Assembly: GCF_038096175.1 (NCBI RefSeq)
Contig: NZ_CP151099.1
Coordinates: forward strand, 808,501 to 872,500
DNA: 64,000 nucleotides
Reading direction: 5' to 3'
Source of the DNA: Nostoc sp. UHCC 0302
GTDB taxonomy: Bacteria > Cyanobacteriota > Cyanobacteriia > Cyanobacteriales > Nostocaceae
The translations under genes and the position numbers were made by a program. This document shows, piece after piece, positions 1 through 8,581 of this stretch. How positions within the stretch are numbered: position 1 is the stretch's first letter; each line of letters starts with the position of its first letter. The notes under the pieces are model-generated. The model did not search any database. It worked only from the letters and a program-made list of their open reading frames with translations, and was not told the origin of the DNA.

Positions 1-2
1 CG

Positions 3-422
3 CATCATGTAGATGCTTGGGCTGTTTGGGATCCTTGGGTTGCTAGTGCCGAACTCAAATACAATGCCCGCCAAATTCCTCTACCTGCACCTGTTCCGCA
101 CTACTCCCTTTATATGGTGCATAGAGATGCACTCAAAGAAAAATCCCCAGCAATTAAGGAAGTGATTGCAATTCTGGCAAAAGAAGCCCAATGGTTGAAT
201 CAACATCCCCAAGAGAACCAAAAACTATATCAAAAAGTATCAGGATTACCATCCGAGGTTGTGAAGCGTACATTTGAACGTCGTCCTGTTGATGGAGTGC
301 TTCCGTTAGAACCAAAAGTGATAGGTGATTTGCAGAGTGCTGCTGATTGGATATATCAGCAGGGAATCGTACAGAAACGAGTAGAGGTAAGTGATGCACT
401 CTGTCCGAGTTCTGAGGGATGA
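3..422 (+). CDS. Aliphatic sulfonate-type ABC transporter substrate-binding protein, C-terminal part
   Basis: The reading frame is open from the window edge, so only about 139 C-terminal residues are visible and the start lies outside. The run VDAWAVWDPWVASAE near the visible N-terminus is typical of SsuA/NMT1-type periplasmic proteins that bind sulfonates, taurine or nitrate-like ligands and hand them to an ABC permease. The remaining helical tail fits the same family. The last residues (CPSSEG) run into a GAGGACAA tandem repeat and may be a repeat-derived extension. The permease and ATPase are not in the window and would have to lie upstream. An arylsulfotransferase-like gene follows about 120 bp downstream, which suits a sulfur-scavenging context. 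The ligand cannot be told from this fragment. Confidence 0.8.
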   Translation, partial: HHVDAWAVWDPWVASAELKYNARQIPLPAPVPHYSLYMVHRDALKEKSPAIKEVIAILAKEAQWLNQHPQENQKLYQKVSGLPSEVVKRTFERRPVDGVLPLEPKVIGDLQSAADWIYQQGIVQKRVEVSDALCPSSEG

Positions 423-447
423 GGGGACAAGAGGACAAGAGGACAAA
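421..447. repeat. Short tandem repeat GAGGACAA
   Basis: About three imperfect copies of a GAGGACAA-like unit directly follow the stop codon of the binding protein. They are followed by ACAAATGAC-like repeats up to about 500. Such short tandem repeats are common between genes of heterocystous cyanobacteria. No function is visible. Confidence 0.5.
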
Positions 448-538
448 GAAAAATAATCAATGTCCCATGCTCAATAACAAATGACAAATGACCAATACTC
501 AATATCGGTCAAAACTAGATATTTAATTAGGTAGGATT

Positions 539-1666
539 ATGACTGTTGCAATAACATCTGTTGACCAAAATACGATTCGTCGTCGGGGTACTGGTTTAAA
601 AGCTTACAATCCTGACAAAGCATTTAAAGGATATACACTTTTTGCACCACTTACAGGTAAAGGTGAAGTCTACCTCTTAAACCTCGAAGGAGAAGTAGTA
701 CATCAGTGGAATCTGCCATATCCACCAGGGTTATATGGTTATCTTTTACCTAATGGCAACCTCTTTTATAACGGTAAAACTCCACCAGATGATTCACTAC
801 GTTTTCCGTTATGGCCTGCATTTAAAAGTGGCGTTGTTTTAGAAGCAGATCCCAAGGGAAATATTATCTGGGAATATAAGCATCCAGACCACCATCACGA
901 TGGACGCCGACTACGTAATGGCAACACGATTCTACTAGCCATTGAAAAAATACCCCAGTCTTTAGTTCCTCAGATCAAAGGCGGCGTACCGGGTACGGAA
1001 GCAGACGGCGAAATTTATGCTGATGTACTTTATGAAGTGACGCCTGGTGGAGAGATTGTTTGGACTTGGCACGCTTACGAACATCTCGATCCAAATATTT
1101 TTACGATTACACCCCAGGATCATCGGCAAGAATGGACTCATGGCAATACTGTAGATGAACTCGCTGGTGGCAACATTATTGTAAGCTTTCGCAACATCTC
1201 CACAGTCGCGATTATTGACCGCCAAACAGGAGAGATCATTTGGACACTCGGAGATGATGTACTGGCACAGCAGCACTTTCCTAACGAATTACCCAACGGT
1301 AACATCCTGATTTTTGACAACGGCGCACATCGCCGTGACACTGCACTCAATTACTCCCGCGTGATTGAGGTAAATCGCGAAACTAAAGAAATAGTCTGGC
1401 AATACACCGATACCCCACCTCAAAATTTCTTTAGTTCATATATATCAGGAGCGCAGCGTCTAGCGAATGGCAATACCTTGATTACAGAAGGTGCTTACGG
1501 GCGGATATTCGAGGTGACAGTTGAAGGGGAAATTGTTTGGGAATATGTTAATCCCCACTTTGCAGCCCGCAATGTTCCTGGTGAGAAGGCGTTAGTAACT
1601 CGTGGGGAGCAAAATTCAGTTTTCCGCGCCTTTCGTTATGCGCCTGAAGAAATTCCCTGGCTGTAA
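539..1666 (+). CDS. Arylsulfotransferase (ASST)-family beta-propeller protein
   Basis: A 375-residue protein built from recurring blade motifs of the type (L/A)-x-N-G-N-(x)3: LPNGNLFYNGK, LRNGNTILLA, LAGGNIIVSF, LPNGNILIFDNG and LANGNTLITEG. Each is followed by a (I/V)-(V/I)-W-x-(Y/L) strand. This is the pattern of arylsulfotransferase-like propellers (ASST / Arylsulfotran_2), which move sulfuryl groups between phenolic compounds. A His-rich stretch (HPDHHHDGRRL, near residue 120) is where the family places active-site histidines. No signal peptide is visible, unlike the periplasmic enterobacterial enzymes. The start ATG at 539 follows a GTAGGA sequence. The neighbours, a sulfonate-type binding protein and a GST, support a sulfur or xenobiotic role. 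Family assignment is good; the substrate is unknown. Confidence 0.75.
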   Translation: MTVAITSVDQNTIRRRGTGLKAYNPDKAFKGYTLFAPLTGKGEVYLLNLEGEVVHQWNLPYPPGLYGYLLPNGNLFYNGKTPPDDSLRFPLWPAFKSGVVLEADPKGNIIWEYKHPDHHHDGRRLRNGNTILLAIEKIPQSLVPQIKGGVPGTEADGEIYADVLYEVTPGGEIVWTWHAYEHLDPNIFTITPQDHRQEWTHGNTVDELAGGNIIVSFRNISTVAIIDRQTGEIIWTLGDDVLAQQHFPNELPNGNILIFDNGAHRRDTALNYSRVIEVNRETKEIVWQYTDTPPQNFFSSYISGAQRLANGNTLITEGAYGRIFEVTVEGEIVWEYVNPHFAARNVPGEKALVTRGEQNSVFRAFRYAPEEIPWL

Positions 1667-1863
1667 TAAGGCTTGAAGTGAAAGCTTTAGTCCTTTCTTA
1701 AGCACTTTAGTGCTTACTACATACAGTCCACTTTAAAAGCTTGGTTAGTGTCTCTCTCTCCTACACGCCTATTTCTTGACACTAATAACTTAAGATTTGG
1801 GATTTTGAATTAAATCAATTCCCAATGCCGTTTCACAAGTCCTATTTATAAAGGAACTTAAAC

Positions 1864-2535
1864 ATGGCTGAAATCAAAGTCTACAGTTCAGTTAGTTGTC
1901 CTTATGCTCACCGTACCCGTTTGGTACTGCAAGAGAAGGGCATTGACTTCGATTTGATTGAAATTGATTTACAGAACAAGCCAGAAGGATTTACTAAGGT
2001 TTCTCCTTATGGAAAAGTACCTGCAATTACTCATGGCGACAACCGAGTTTGGGAGTCGGCAGTTATCAACGAGTATCTAGATGAGGTATTTCCCAATCCA
2101 CCACTATTGCCTAGTAATCCCATTGAGAAGGCACAGGCGCGGATTTGGATTGATTTTGCCAACACTAGATTAGTTCCAGCTTTTTCTAACCTGCTGCGAA
2201 GCCCAGACGCGCAAAAACAAGAAGAAGCTAAAAAAGAACTATACAAGCATCTGGAGTTCATCGAAAACGAAGCTCTCGGAAAGCTTTCTCAGAATGGCCC
2301 CTACTGGTTTGGTGAATCTATCAGTTTGGTTGATTTTACCTTCTTCCCCTGGTTTGAGCGCTGGGCTGCACTCAAGCATTATCGTGGCTTTGGGATACCA
2401 GAAGATTTTACCCGTCTACGCCAATGGAAACGGGCTTTGAAAGAGCGTGACTCGGTGAAGGCGATCGCTAATTCTAAGGAATTCTACATTGAGCGATATG
2501 CTAGATTTGCTGCGCCTACTCCTGTTGCAGTTTAA
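1864..2535 (+). CDS. Glutathione S-transferase family protein
   Basis: A 223-residue cytosolic GST. The thioredoxin-fold N-terminal domain (about residues 1-80) carries SSVSCPYAHRTR with Cys12 in the active-site position, as in omega-type GSTs. It is followed by GKVPAI (the cis-proline glutathione-binding loop) and ESAVINEYL. The all-helical C-terminal domain (about 90-205) holds the usual SLVDFTFFPW motif. A Cys rather than Ser/Tyr suggests thiol-transfer, dehydroascorbate or deglutathionylation activity rather than classical conjugation; this is inference. The RBS AAGGA lies 7 nt before the ATG. It is the first of three GST genes within the first 16 kb. Confidence 0.9.
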   Translation: MAEIKVYSSVSCPYAHRTRLVLQEKGIDFDLIEIDLQNKPEGFTKVSPYGKVPAITHGDNRVWESAVINEYLDEVFPNPPLLPSNPIEKAQARIWIDFANTRLVPAFSNLLRSPDAQKQEEAKKELYKHLEFIENEALGKLSQNGPYWFGESISLVDFTFFPWFERWAALKHYRGFGIPEDFTRLRQWKRALKERDSVKAIANSKEFYIERYARFAAPTPVAV

Positions 2536-2559
2536 CTAGAGAAAAACCAAACCTTTGAT

Positions 2560-2584
2560 AGAGACGTTGTATTGCAACGTCTCT
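2560..2584. repeat. Palindromic dispersed repeat, possible terminator
   Basis: Perfect 10-bp arms AGAGACGTTG and CAACGTCTCT enclose a 5-nt loop, 25 nt after the GST stop. A related degenerate copy lies near 6480-6505. It could terminate transcription, but the downstream run is not T-rich, so a dispersed repeat is the safer reading. Confidence 0.55.
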
Positions 2585-2660
2585 ACAATAGAAAGGCACT
2601 AGATTTTTCACCGAAATTGCTACTATACTACGTTAAGCCTATCGAACTAGTGTATTTTGT

Positions 2661-3107
2661 ATGGGCAATATTAAAAAAGTTAGTGATGATCTAAGCTCCG
2701 CAGGGCAAGTCACCCCTGAAGAGTTACAACAGGCGGCACAAGAGGGATTTAAGTCGGTGCTGAATCTGCGTTCCCCTGATGAGGCGGGTTTCTTGAGTGA
2801 TGAGCAGCAACAAGCCCAAGCGGCTGGGCTGGAATACGCAAACGTTCCATTAAAACCTACAGAAGCGAATCAACTGCTAACAGAGCAGGCAATTCAGGAG
2901 ATTGCAAATTTACCCAAGCCAGTTTTAATTCACTGTGCTGCTGGCGCAAGGGCTAGTGGGATTGCCTTGATTGCTAATGCTATTAGCGAAGGTCTAACTT
3001 ATGAACAAATTACCGAGAAAGCGCAAGAGCTAGGTCTGAACTTAGAACAACCGCACCTCAAGCAATTCTTACTTGAGAAATATATTAGTTCCACAGCCAA
3101 GTCTTAA
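2661..3107 (+). CDS. DUF442 / beta-lactamase-hydrolase-like phosphatase domain protein
   Basis: A 148-residue protein resembling the PTP-like domain of the Blh (DUF442) family. It has LNLRSPDE at residues 34-41 and the signature HCAAGARASG at 91-100, a C-x4-R loop with Cys92 and Arg97, where classical protein tyrosine phosphatases have C-x5-R. Members of this family are often linked to sulfur metabolism and metal or oxidative stress, but biochemical function is poorly defined. The gene sits 66 bp upstream of chrA on the same strand, so co-transcription is likely. A second copy with the same architecture lies at 26524-26997 on the minus strand. Confidence 0.8.
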   Translation: MGNIKKVSDDLSSAGQVTPEELQQAAQEGFKSVLNLRSPDEAGFLSDEQQQAQAAGLEYANVPLKPTEANQLLTEQAIQEIANLPKPVLIHCAAGARASGIALIANAISEGLTYEQITEKAQELGLNLEQPHLKQFLLEKYISSTAKS

Positions 3108-3172
3108 CCTATTAGGAGTAGTCTGGAAGTTGTCATTCCCGTGGTTGCTTGAAATAATCTGGCTTAGAACTC

Positions 3173-4372
3173 ATGAATAACTCAGCACCAAGTCGTTTGG
3201 GAGAACTTGCCAAACTCTTCTTTAAACTAGGCGTTATCGGCTTCGGAGGCCCTGTTGCACATATCGCCATGATAGAAGATGAGGTAGTCAAACGCCGCCA
3301 ATGGCTAACACGGGAGCATTTTCTGGATCTGCTAGGTGCAACTAACTTGATTCCTGGCCCGAATTCCACAGAAATGGCTATTCATGTGGGATATGTCTAT
3401 GCGGGATGGTTAGGCCTAATTGTATCGGGTGTTTGTTTTATTTTACCTGCGGTTTTGATTACGGGTGGGTTTGCCTGGGTTTATGTTACTTATGGCACTC
3501 TACCGCAAGTCGCTCCCTTACTTTATGGCATTAAACCAGCTGTTTTAGCTATCATCCTTAATTCCCTCTGGGGGTTGGCAAAAAAAGCGGTGAAGACTCG
3601 CCAGTTGTTGGTAATTGCTCTAGGTGTTGCATTATTGGCATTTCTTTGGAAACAGCAGGAAGTAATTGCCCTTTTAATCGGGGGATTATTGGGGATGATT
3701 TGGTTACATTCTGGTGATAAAGATGACAAATCAAAAGTCAACTTGGCGCTAGCCAGCTTAACTACCAGTGCAACTTTCAAGGCTACAGCGGCTAGTGCAG
3801 TAGTGACTACTACATCTACTGTTCCTTTGTGGCAGTTGGGCGGGTTTTTCCTCAAAGTCGGTAGTGTCTTGTTTGGTGGGGGATATCTGCTAATAGCGTT
3901 TCTCCAAGGGGAATTAGTTCAAGAATACGGGTGGCTTACACAACAACAATTGTTAGATGCGATCGCAATTGGTCAATTTACCCCTGGGCCAGTACTTTCC
4001 ACCGCTACTTTTATTGGCTATATAATTGCTGGAGTTCCTGGTGCAATTGTTTCTACAATTGGAATTTTCCTACCTTCTTTTTTATTCGTTGCTGCTTTGA
4101 ATCCCTTGATTCCACGCTTACGTTCTTCTTCTTGGACAAAAGCATTTCTCGATGCTGTAAATGTAAGTGCAGTAGCGCTAATGGTAGTTACTACCCTGCA
4201 ACTGGGATATGCCACTTTAATAGTACAAAAAGCGCCGTATATTGATTTTCTGGCAGTTGCGATCGCAATTACTTCAGCGGTTCTAGCAATTAGCTTTCGC
4301 GCTAATGCAGCATGGCTAGTTTTAGGTGGCGCTTTAATTGGATGGAGTGCTTCTATAGTAGGTTACATCTAA
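3173..4372 (+). CDS. chrA: Chromate/anion transporter of the CHR family
   Basis: A 399-residue polytopic membrane protein with two homologous halves, as in long-chain ChrA. Each half begins with a glycine-rich GxxxFGGP/G motif (LGVIGFGGPVAHIAMIEDEVV near residue 18, KVGSVLFGGGYLLIAFL near 228). Each then has a proline-glycine signature (IPGPNSTEMA; FTPGPVLSTATF). The family exports chromate, or exchanges it for sulfate-like anions, across the inner membrane. The upstream DUF442 gene, 66 bp away, probably forms an operon with it. Among sulfur-related genes the natural substrate may be a sulfur oxyanion; that is inference from context. Confidence 0.9.
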   Translation: MNNSAPSRLGELAKLFFKLGVIGFGGPVAHIAMIEDEVVKRRQWLTREHFLDLLGATNLIPGPNSTEMAIHVGYVYAGWLGLIVSGVCFILPAVLITGGFAWVYVTYGTLPQVAPLLYGIKPAVLAIILNSLWGLAKKAVKTRQLLVIALGVALLAFLWKQQEVIALLIGGLLGMIWLHSGDKDDKSKVNLALASLTTSATFKATAASAVVTTTSTVPLWQLGGFFLKVGSVLFGGGYLLIAFLQGELVQEYGWLTQQQLLDAIAIGQFTPGPVLSTATFIGYIIAGVPGAIVSTIGIFLPSFLFVAALNPLIPRLRSSSWTKAFLDAVNVSAVALMVVTTLQLGYATLIVQKAPYIDFLAVAIAITSAVLAISFRANAAWLVLGGALIGWSASIVGYI

Positions 4373-4504
4373 TAAAATTAGATTAAAAAATATTAATTAA
4401 CCTATTGACAAGGTAATAAAAAATATTCTTTCCAATGCCCCATCCCCAAATATTAATATTTCAGTTTTTCTCATTTCTACTACTTCAAAATAGCAAGGTG
4501 TAAA

Positions 4505-5722
4505 ATGCCAATTCAAAACATAGTATCTAGTTGGGAAGAACTCTACGAGATTGCTCAAAAAAATACCCCTGCTCGACGGGTGCGTAGACCAGGACAGTCT
4601 CCTTCAACTGCTCCTATTCCCAGTAGTCTGCATAAACTATCTCCAGATACAGAACCGCCAGTATTGCTCTATCGTGATACAAACTCTTGGTGTCCTTTTT
4701 GCGAAAGAGTTTGGTTTGCCCTCGAAGAAAAGGAAATTCCGTTTGCGACGGAGTTTATTGATTTGAGTAACAAACCTAAATGGTATACCGATTTAGTGCC
4801 TACAACTCTTGTCCCCGCTGCGAAAATTGAGGGAGAGTTAGTTTATGAATCTAAAGACATTCTCTTAGCTTTAGAAGAAAGATTTGGGGCAAGTTTGCTT
4901 CCTGAAGAGCTAGAGGAAAAAGCTGTAGCGAAGCAGTGGCTTGAAGATGCTGAAACTAATGGTTTTAGGGATATTGCCTACAAATTTCTCCGGCAACCCC
5001 CTGAAGATGCTAATGAATTAGCAAACTTACAGGCAGCTTTTGAAGGTAAATTAGACGAATTAGAGCAAACTTTAGGGAAGTATCCTGGGCCTTACTTTTT
5101 ATCAACCTTTAGCCTTGTAGACATTACGCATAGTCCCCATCTAGACCGATTAGCGGCTAACTTACCCGTTTATCGTGGCTATCACATCAAAGGAAATCCA
5201 AAGTATCCTCGCATCAATGCGTGGTTTGAAGCACTCAACCAGCGTCCCGCCTATCACCGTGTTAAATCTGATGATGTAACCAATAATTTGCTCTTACGTC
5301 GCCGATGGGGTGTAACACCGATTGGCAATCCCTTACCCCCCGACCCAGCACTTAGCCAAGAAATCCAATTTCGGGCAGAGGCTGCTGAGAGACTAACTGA
5401 TAACCGGGAAGTTGCTATAGGAGATATTCTGAAAAACTCTGGTGTGCAAGCATTAGCGGTAGATGGTGATATTTCAACTGTGAAAGAAGCAGTTGATTTT
5501 CATCTCCGCTTGCTAGCTGACTATCTCATCAATGGCAATGGTGCAGCATTACCGTGGGGACGCGTAGGTGGTAAGGACAATGCTGATCCGATCGCCTCTG
5601 CTGTCGGAGCCATCACACTCGCTTATGTCAGGAATCGCATCTGTGCGCCACGCGATATGAGCGCTGGTGCTGCAACTGCATTCCGGGCAGCAGCAGATAA
5701 AGTGTTGATATCTATTTATTAG
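4505..5722 (+). CDS. Large glutathione S-transferase-like protein (CPFC motif)
   Basis: A 405-residue protein with a GST core. After about 50 linker residues comes a thioredoxin-fold domain with DTNSWCPFCERVWFALEEK, where Cys63 and Cys66 form a glutaredoxin-like CxxC. A cis-Pro region (TTLVPAAKIEG) and ESKDILLALEE follow. A helical GST C-terminal domain runs to about residue 260 with FSLVDITHSPHLDRL. The remaining 140 residues are not part of an ordinary GST (typically 200-230 aa). They are predicted globular and contain YVRNRICAPRDMS near the end. The dithiol motif suggests disulfide or dehydroascorbate reduction. It ends convergently against the deaminase gene. Confidence 0.85.
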   Translation: MPIQNIVSSWEELYEIAQKNTPARRVRRPGQSPSTAPIPSSLHKLSPDTEPPVLLYRDTNSWCPFCERVWFALEEKEIPFATEFIDLSNKPKWYTDLVPTTLVPAAKIEGELVYESKDILLALEERFGASLLPEELEEKAVAKQWLEDAETNGFRDIAYKFLRQPPEDANELANLQAAFEGKLDELEQTLGKYPGPYFLSTFSLVDITHSPHLDRLAANLPVYRGYHIKGNPKYPRINAWFEALNQRPAYHRVKSDDVTNNLLLRRRWGVTPIGNPLPPDPALSQEIQFRAEAAERLTDNREVAIGDILKNSGVQALAVDGDISTVKEAVDFHLRLLADYLINGNGAALPWGRVGGKDNADPIASAVGAITLAYVRNRICAPRDMSAGAATAFRAAADKVLISIY

Positions 5723-5731
5723 GTACTGTAA

Positions 5732-5751
5732 GGGCATACAGTTGTATGCCC
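5732..5751. repeat. Hairpin between convergent genes
   Basis: A perfect inverted repeat, GGGCATACA and TGTATGCCC with a 2-nt centre, lies between the stops of the GST (+) and deaminase (-) genes. It may act as a bidirectional terminator, though there is no clear T-tract. It also resembles palindromic dispersed repeats of Nostoc. Confidence 0.45.
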
Positions 5752-6183
5752 CTAATTCTTTAATAGATATTGGTTGAGGAAGGCATTCACTTCATTGGCG
5801 CATAATCCAACATGAACTATCTTGCCTGCATCTCTAAGAATGTCTAATCCCCGACCATTATTGCGGGGATCTGGATCAAGTATGGATACATATATCTCAT
5901 CTATGCGAGGATCTTTGGCGATCGCTATTGCACATGAGGGTGTGCGCCCCTGAAAAGAACAAGGTTCAAGAGTGACGTACATTTTCAAAAAGTTGAAAGC
6001 TTTGCCTTGAATCTGATTCAGCGCATCAGCTTCAGCATGATTTTTTCCTGGTGCGCGTGTGTATCCTTGTGCTACTATCTCTTCGGCATTTACAATTACA
6101 CAGCCTACTGGTGGATTTGGCAAACATTCCGGCAAAGCTTTTTTACTTTGAGCTAAAGCCGCAAACATAAATATTTCATCCAT
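5752..6183 (-). CDS. Stand-alone RibD-type deaminase domain protein
   Basis: A 143-residue zinc-dependent deaminase domain. The zinc-binding pair is complete: His49-Ala-Glu51 (GKNHAEADAL) and Pro-Cys75 ... Cys84 (LEPCSFQGRTPSC). PNPPVGCVIV at 22-31 and the SILDPDPRNNGRGLDILRDAG region match the N-terminal pyrimidine deaminase half of bifunctional RibD. The C-terminal reductase half is absent, so this is either a single-domain riboflavin-pathway deaminase or a deaminase recruited to another substrate. No other riboflavin genes are nearby. The protein ends naturally (NQYLLKN) with no sign of a frameshift. Confidence 0.85.
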   Translation of the reverse strand: MDEIFMFAALAQSKKALPECLPNPPVGCVIVNAEEIVAQGYTRAPGKNHAEADALNQIQGKAFNFLKMYVTLEPCSFQGRTPSCAIAIAKDPRIDEIYVSILDPDPRNNGRGLDILRDAGKIVHVGLCANEVNAFLNQYLLKN

Positions 6184-6244
6184 TTTTTCATTAAATTCTT
6201 TTGTTGGACAATTGTTTCTAAGTAAATGAACATAATTGATTCTA

Positions 6245-6348
6245 ATACCAATTCAATTAATGATTGCAACACATCTTTGGGTGAAGACGCGATTCATCGC
6301 GTCTCTACAGCATGGTTTATTTGTCACATTCTTTTTTCAAATTGGTAT
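6245..6348. repeat. Small dispersed element with ATACCAATT / AATTGGTAT ends
   Basis: A 104-bp stretch bounded by the inverted repeats ATACCAATT (6245-6253) and AATTGGTAT (6340-6348). Near its centre lies the palindrome GACGCGATTCATCGCGTC (6286-6303). The same end sequences bound 6437-6539 and, with mismatches, 52326-52456. It looks like a non-autonomous repeat element; no open frame inside is credible. Confidence 0.5.
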
Positions 6349-6436
6349 AAATTTTTCAATTATGTCTACCGATCTGTTTTAATTGTGCGTCTAAACGTCA
6401 AATTCCCTAATTATTTTATAATTAGGGAATCTTAGT

Positions 6437-6539
6437 ATACCAGTTTGAAACAATAATTCGACAAATAGCCCATTTTCAAGACACTGCATTGCAACGTCTT
6501 TACTAAAGAATTTGTTGCGATAATTACTTTAATTGGTAT
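6437..6539. repeat. Second copy of the ATACCA.TT / AATTGGTAT small element
   Basis: A 103-bp segment bounded by ATACCAGTT and AATTGGTAT. Inside is a decayed palindrome (CACTGCATTGCAACGTC) related to the hairpin at 2560-2584. Its right end touches the stop codon of the minus-strand hypothetical gene at 6539. Confidence 0.45.
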
Positions 6540-6862
6540 TATTTAGCAGTATCTTCAAAGTCTGATAATGCACACGCAAATTCTCTGAAAGCTGTTTTAA
6601 TCAAAACCTCTTTCATTCCCCTATCAAGCGTAGAATCGCGTATAACATCTGCTAATTCTATAAACAGCAAAGAAAACATAAAACGCTCTTGGCGCTCAAC
6701 TTGTTTCAAGCAAGATGATATAAATGCATACAATTCTGTTTTTCTGGGTTTTGTTTGTTCTTCCCATATTTGCAACCCTAGCCGGAAGGTTTTCAAGCGT
6801 ATATCGTTAACGTTAAAAGACGCATCTTTGTAGCGAATTGATACGCGTTGGGGCATTTCCAT
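6539..6862 (-). CDS. Hypothetical protein, 107 aa
   Basis: I do not recognise this family. The protein is soluble and charged, predicted mostly alpha-helical after a short beta-rich start (RVSIRYKDASFNVNDIRLKT). It has no signal peptide or membrane segment. The start ATG lies about 80 bp after the amidase stop on the same strand, so read-through from the amidase is possible. Codon use and an uninterrupted frame in otherwise repeat-rich DNA support a real gene, but no function can be given. The final codons lie at the edge of a small repeat element, so its 3' end may have been remodelled. Confidence 0.55.
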   Translation of the reverse strand: MEMPQRVSIRYKDASFNVNDIRLKTFRLGLQIWEEQTKPRKTELYAFISSCLKQVERQERFMFSLLFIELADVIRDSTLDRGMKEVLIKTAFREFACALSDFEDTAK

Positions 6863-6941
6863 AGGTTTAAGTTTCAGACATTTAGTGTAAAGTATTTATT
6901 CACTTAAATTTTGCCTTATCCGGAAAAAAGCAGTTATGCAG

Positions 6942-8333
6942 TTACTTAGATGGCATGATAAAAGGCGCGACGGTTTCATAAGCTCTTGCTGTTTGCAAAA
7001 CTAATAAATCTTTGTATTTTGCACCCACAATTTGCATTCCTACAGGTAAGCCATCTTTAGTAAAGCCACAAGGTACTGATGCGGCAGGTTGCTGTGTGAG
7101 ATTGAAAGGATAAGTAAAAGGACTCCAGTTGCGTCCTTGAGGGTAAATAGATGATTGTGGTGATGTTTGACCAACCCCAAAAGCTGTAATTGGTAAAGTA
7201 GGAGTAATCAGCAAATCGTAAGTCTGGTGAAACCGTTGCATATGCCGACCAAGGGCTTCACGCGCGTCGTTGGCACTCTGGTAATCTGCTAAACTAATGC
7301 GATCGCCTTCTTTTGCAGTTGCTTGCAAACCTTCTTCAATTACAGCTCGTTGCTCAGGAGTAAATGAGCGCAGCAATTTTGCAGCACCAGCTCGCCAAAA
7401 GGTTCGCAATATGTTGTAAGGACTCTCAAAACCCGGATCAACTTCTTCAACAACAGCGCCTAGTTTAGCCAAAACATCAACTGCGGTTTTGACTAATGCA
7501 GCTACTTCCGGCTCAACATCGGCATAACCTAACGTGGAGCTGTAAGCAATTCGCAAACCTGCTACACCGTGATTTAATTCTTTGACATAATCTTGTCCAT
7601 CATCAGGTAAAGCATACCAATCGCGCACATCAGGACGAGCGATCGCATTTAGTGTCAATGCTGCATCTGCAACTGTGCGAACCAAAACACCAGGATGAAA
7701 CAAAGTACCAGTGTGTGCTGCTGGATAACCAGCAACACGGCCAAAAGTAGGTTTGAAACCAAAGACACCTGTGAATGCAGCAGGAGTTCTAGATGAGCCA
7801 CCGCCATCAGTACCAAGGTGGAGTGTTCCTAAGCCCAATGCTGCTGCAACAGCTGCACCGCCACTACTACCGCCGGGTGTAAGTTCGAGATTCCAAGGAT
7901 TGCGCGTGATACCCGTCAAAGAAGAATCAGTCACACCCTTCCAGCCAAATTCAGATGTTGTGGTTTTGCCCAACAAAACTGCACCTTGTTCACGCAAACG
8001 CGCCACCGCTGGCGCATCTTCTTCCCAAGGTTGATTAGGTGTTATTGCCTTACTCCCTCGTAGAGTTGGCAAACCTTTAGTTAAGAGTAAATCTTTAACA
8101 GTTATTGGCACACCATCAACTAAACCAAGCGGTTCACCTTTGAGCCAACGTTCCTCAGAAGCACGAGCCTCCGCAAGTGCATTTTCTTCGCCAACAATTA
8201 CAAAAGCGTTGACTTGGCTATTGTAAGCAGCAATTCGCTCTAAAACTGTTTTAGTTACTTCAACTGGTGACAGCTTATGATTTTGATAGAGGGATACAAG
8301 GTTACTAGCAGAGAAATTAGTGATATCTGACAT
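6942..8333 (-). CDS. Amidase signature family hydrolase
   Basis: A 463-residue amidase. All parts of the Ser-cisSer-Lys triad are present: Lys80 in GVPITVKDLL, the cis-serine in TPGGSSGGAAVAAALG (about 156-157), and nucleophile Ser180 in DGGGSSRTPAAFTGVFGFKP. Such enzymes hydrolyse amides including indole-acetamide, aryl amides, ureides and glutamyl-tRNA. The absence of gatC/gatB neighbours and the general sequence argue against GatA. The family includes AtzE/HpxY, which partner with small AtzH/HpxZ proteins; an HpxZ-like gene lies 10 kb away, but the link is weak. It precedes the 107-aa hypothetical gene on the same strand. Confidence 0.9.
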   Translation of the reverse strand: MSDITNFSASNLVSLYQNHKLSPVEVTKTVLERIAAYNSQVNAFVIVGEENALAEARASEERWLKGEPLGLVDGVPITVKDLLLTKGLPTLRGSKAITPNQPWEEDAPAVARLREQGAVLLGKTTTSEFGWKGVTDSSLTGITRNPWNLELTPGGSSGGAAVAAALGLGTLHLGTDGGGSSRTPAAFTGVFGFKPTFGRVAGYPAAHTGTLFHPGVLVRTVADAALTLNAIARPDVRDWYALPDDGQDYVKELNHGVAGLRIAYSSTLGYADVEPEVAALVKTAVDVLAKLGAVVEEVDPGFESPYNILRTFWRAGAAKLLRSFTPEQRAVIEEGLQATAKEGDRISLADYQSANDAREALGRHMQRFHQTYDLLITPTLPITAFGVGQTSPQSSIYPQGRNWSPFTYPFNLTQQPAASVPCGFTKDGLPVGMQIVGAKYKDLLVLQTARAYETVAPFIMPSK

Positions 8334-8340
8334 AAACTTG

Positions 8341-8470
8341 AATATTCATAACAACACAATGAGTGTTTGTAACAACAGCTTTAGCATTCATAATAAAAGT
8401 TTAAGTTGTTGTTATAACAGCTTTAACTTTTCTAATAATGACTTGAGTTTTTCTAAATAAAACTTTTAGC
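8341..8470. repeat. AT-rich imperfect direct repeats upstream of the amidase
   Basis: AACAGCTTTAGC at 8374 and AACAGCTTTAAC at 8416 start two copies of an imperfect 42-bp unit. TTTTCTAATAATGACTTGAG and TTTTTCTAAATAAAACTTTT continue the pattern. The array lies immediately upstream of the amidase start and could hold regulatory sites. No promoter is called with confidence. Confidence 0.4.
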
Positions 8471-8581
8471 GTATTAACTTAAAAAGAAACAGATTTGCAA
8501 AATCTGATATTTTTCAACAAACTGAGACTAATTTCGGTTGAAATCAAGTGACTAGAAAAAGTGCTGAGTCAAAAGTCAAGA

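Noticed and set aside
6226-6435. 69-codon open frame on the plus strand.
   Set aside because: It runs through a small repeat element and its palindrome, with no recognisable protein features.
6942-8333. Amidase considered as GatA of the glutamyl-tRNA amidotransferase.
   Set aside because: No gatB or gatC nearby, and the sequence around the active site is not the GatA type as far as I can recognise.
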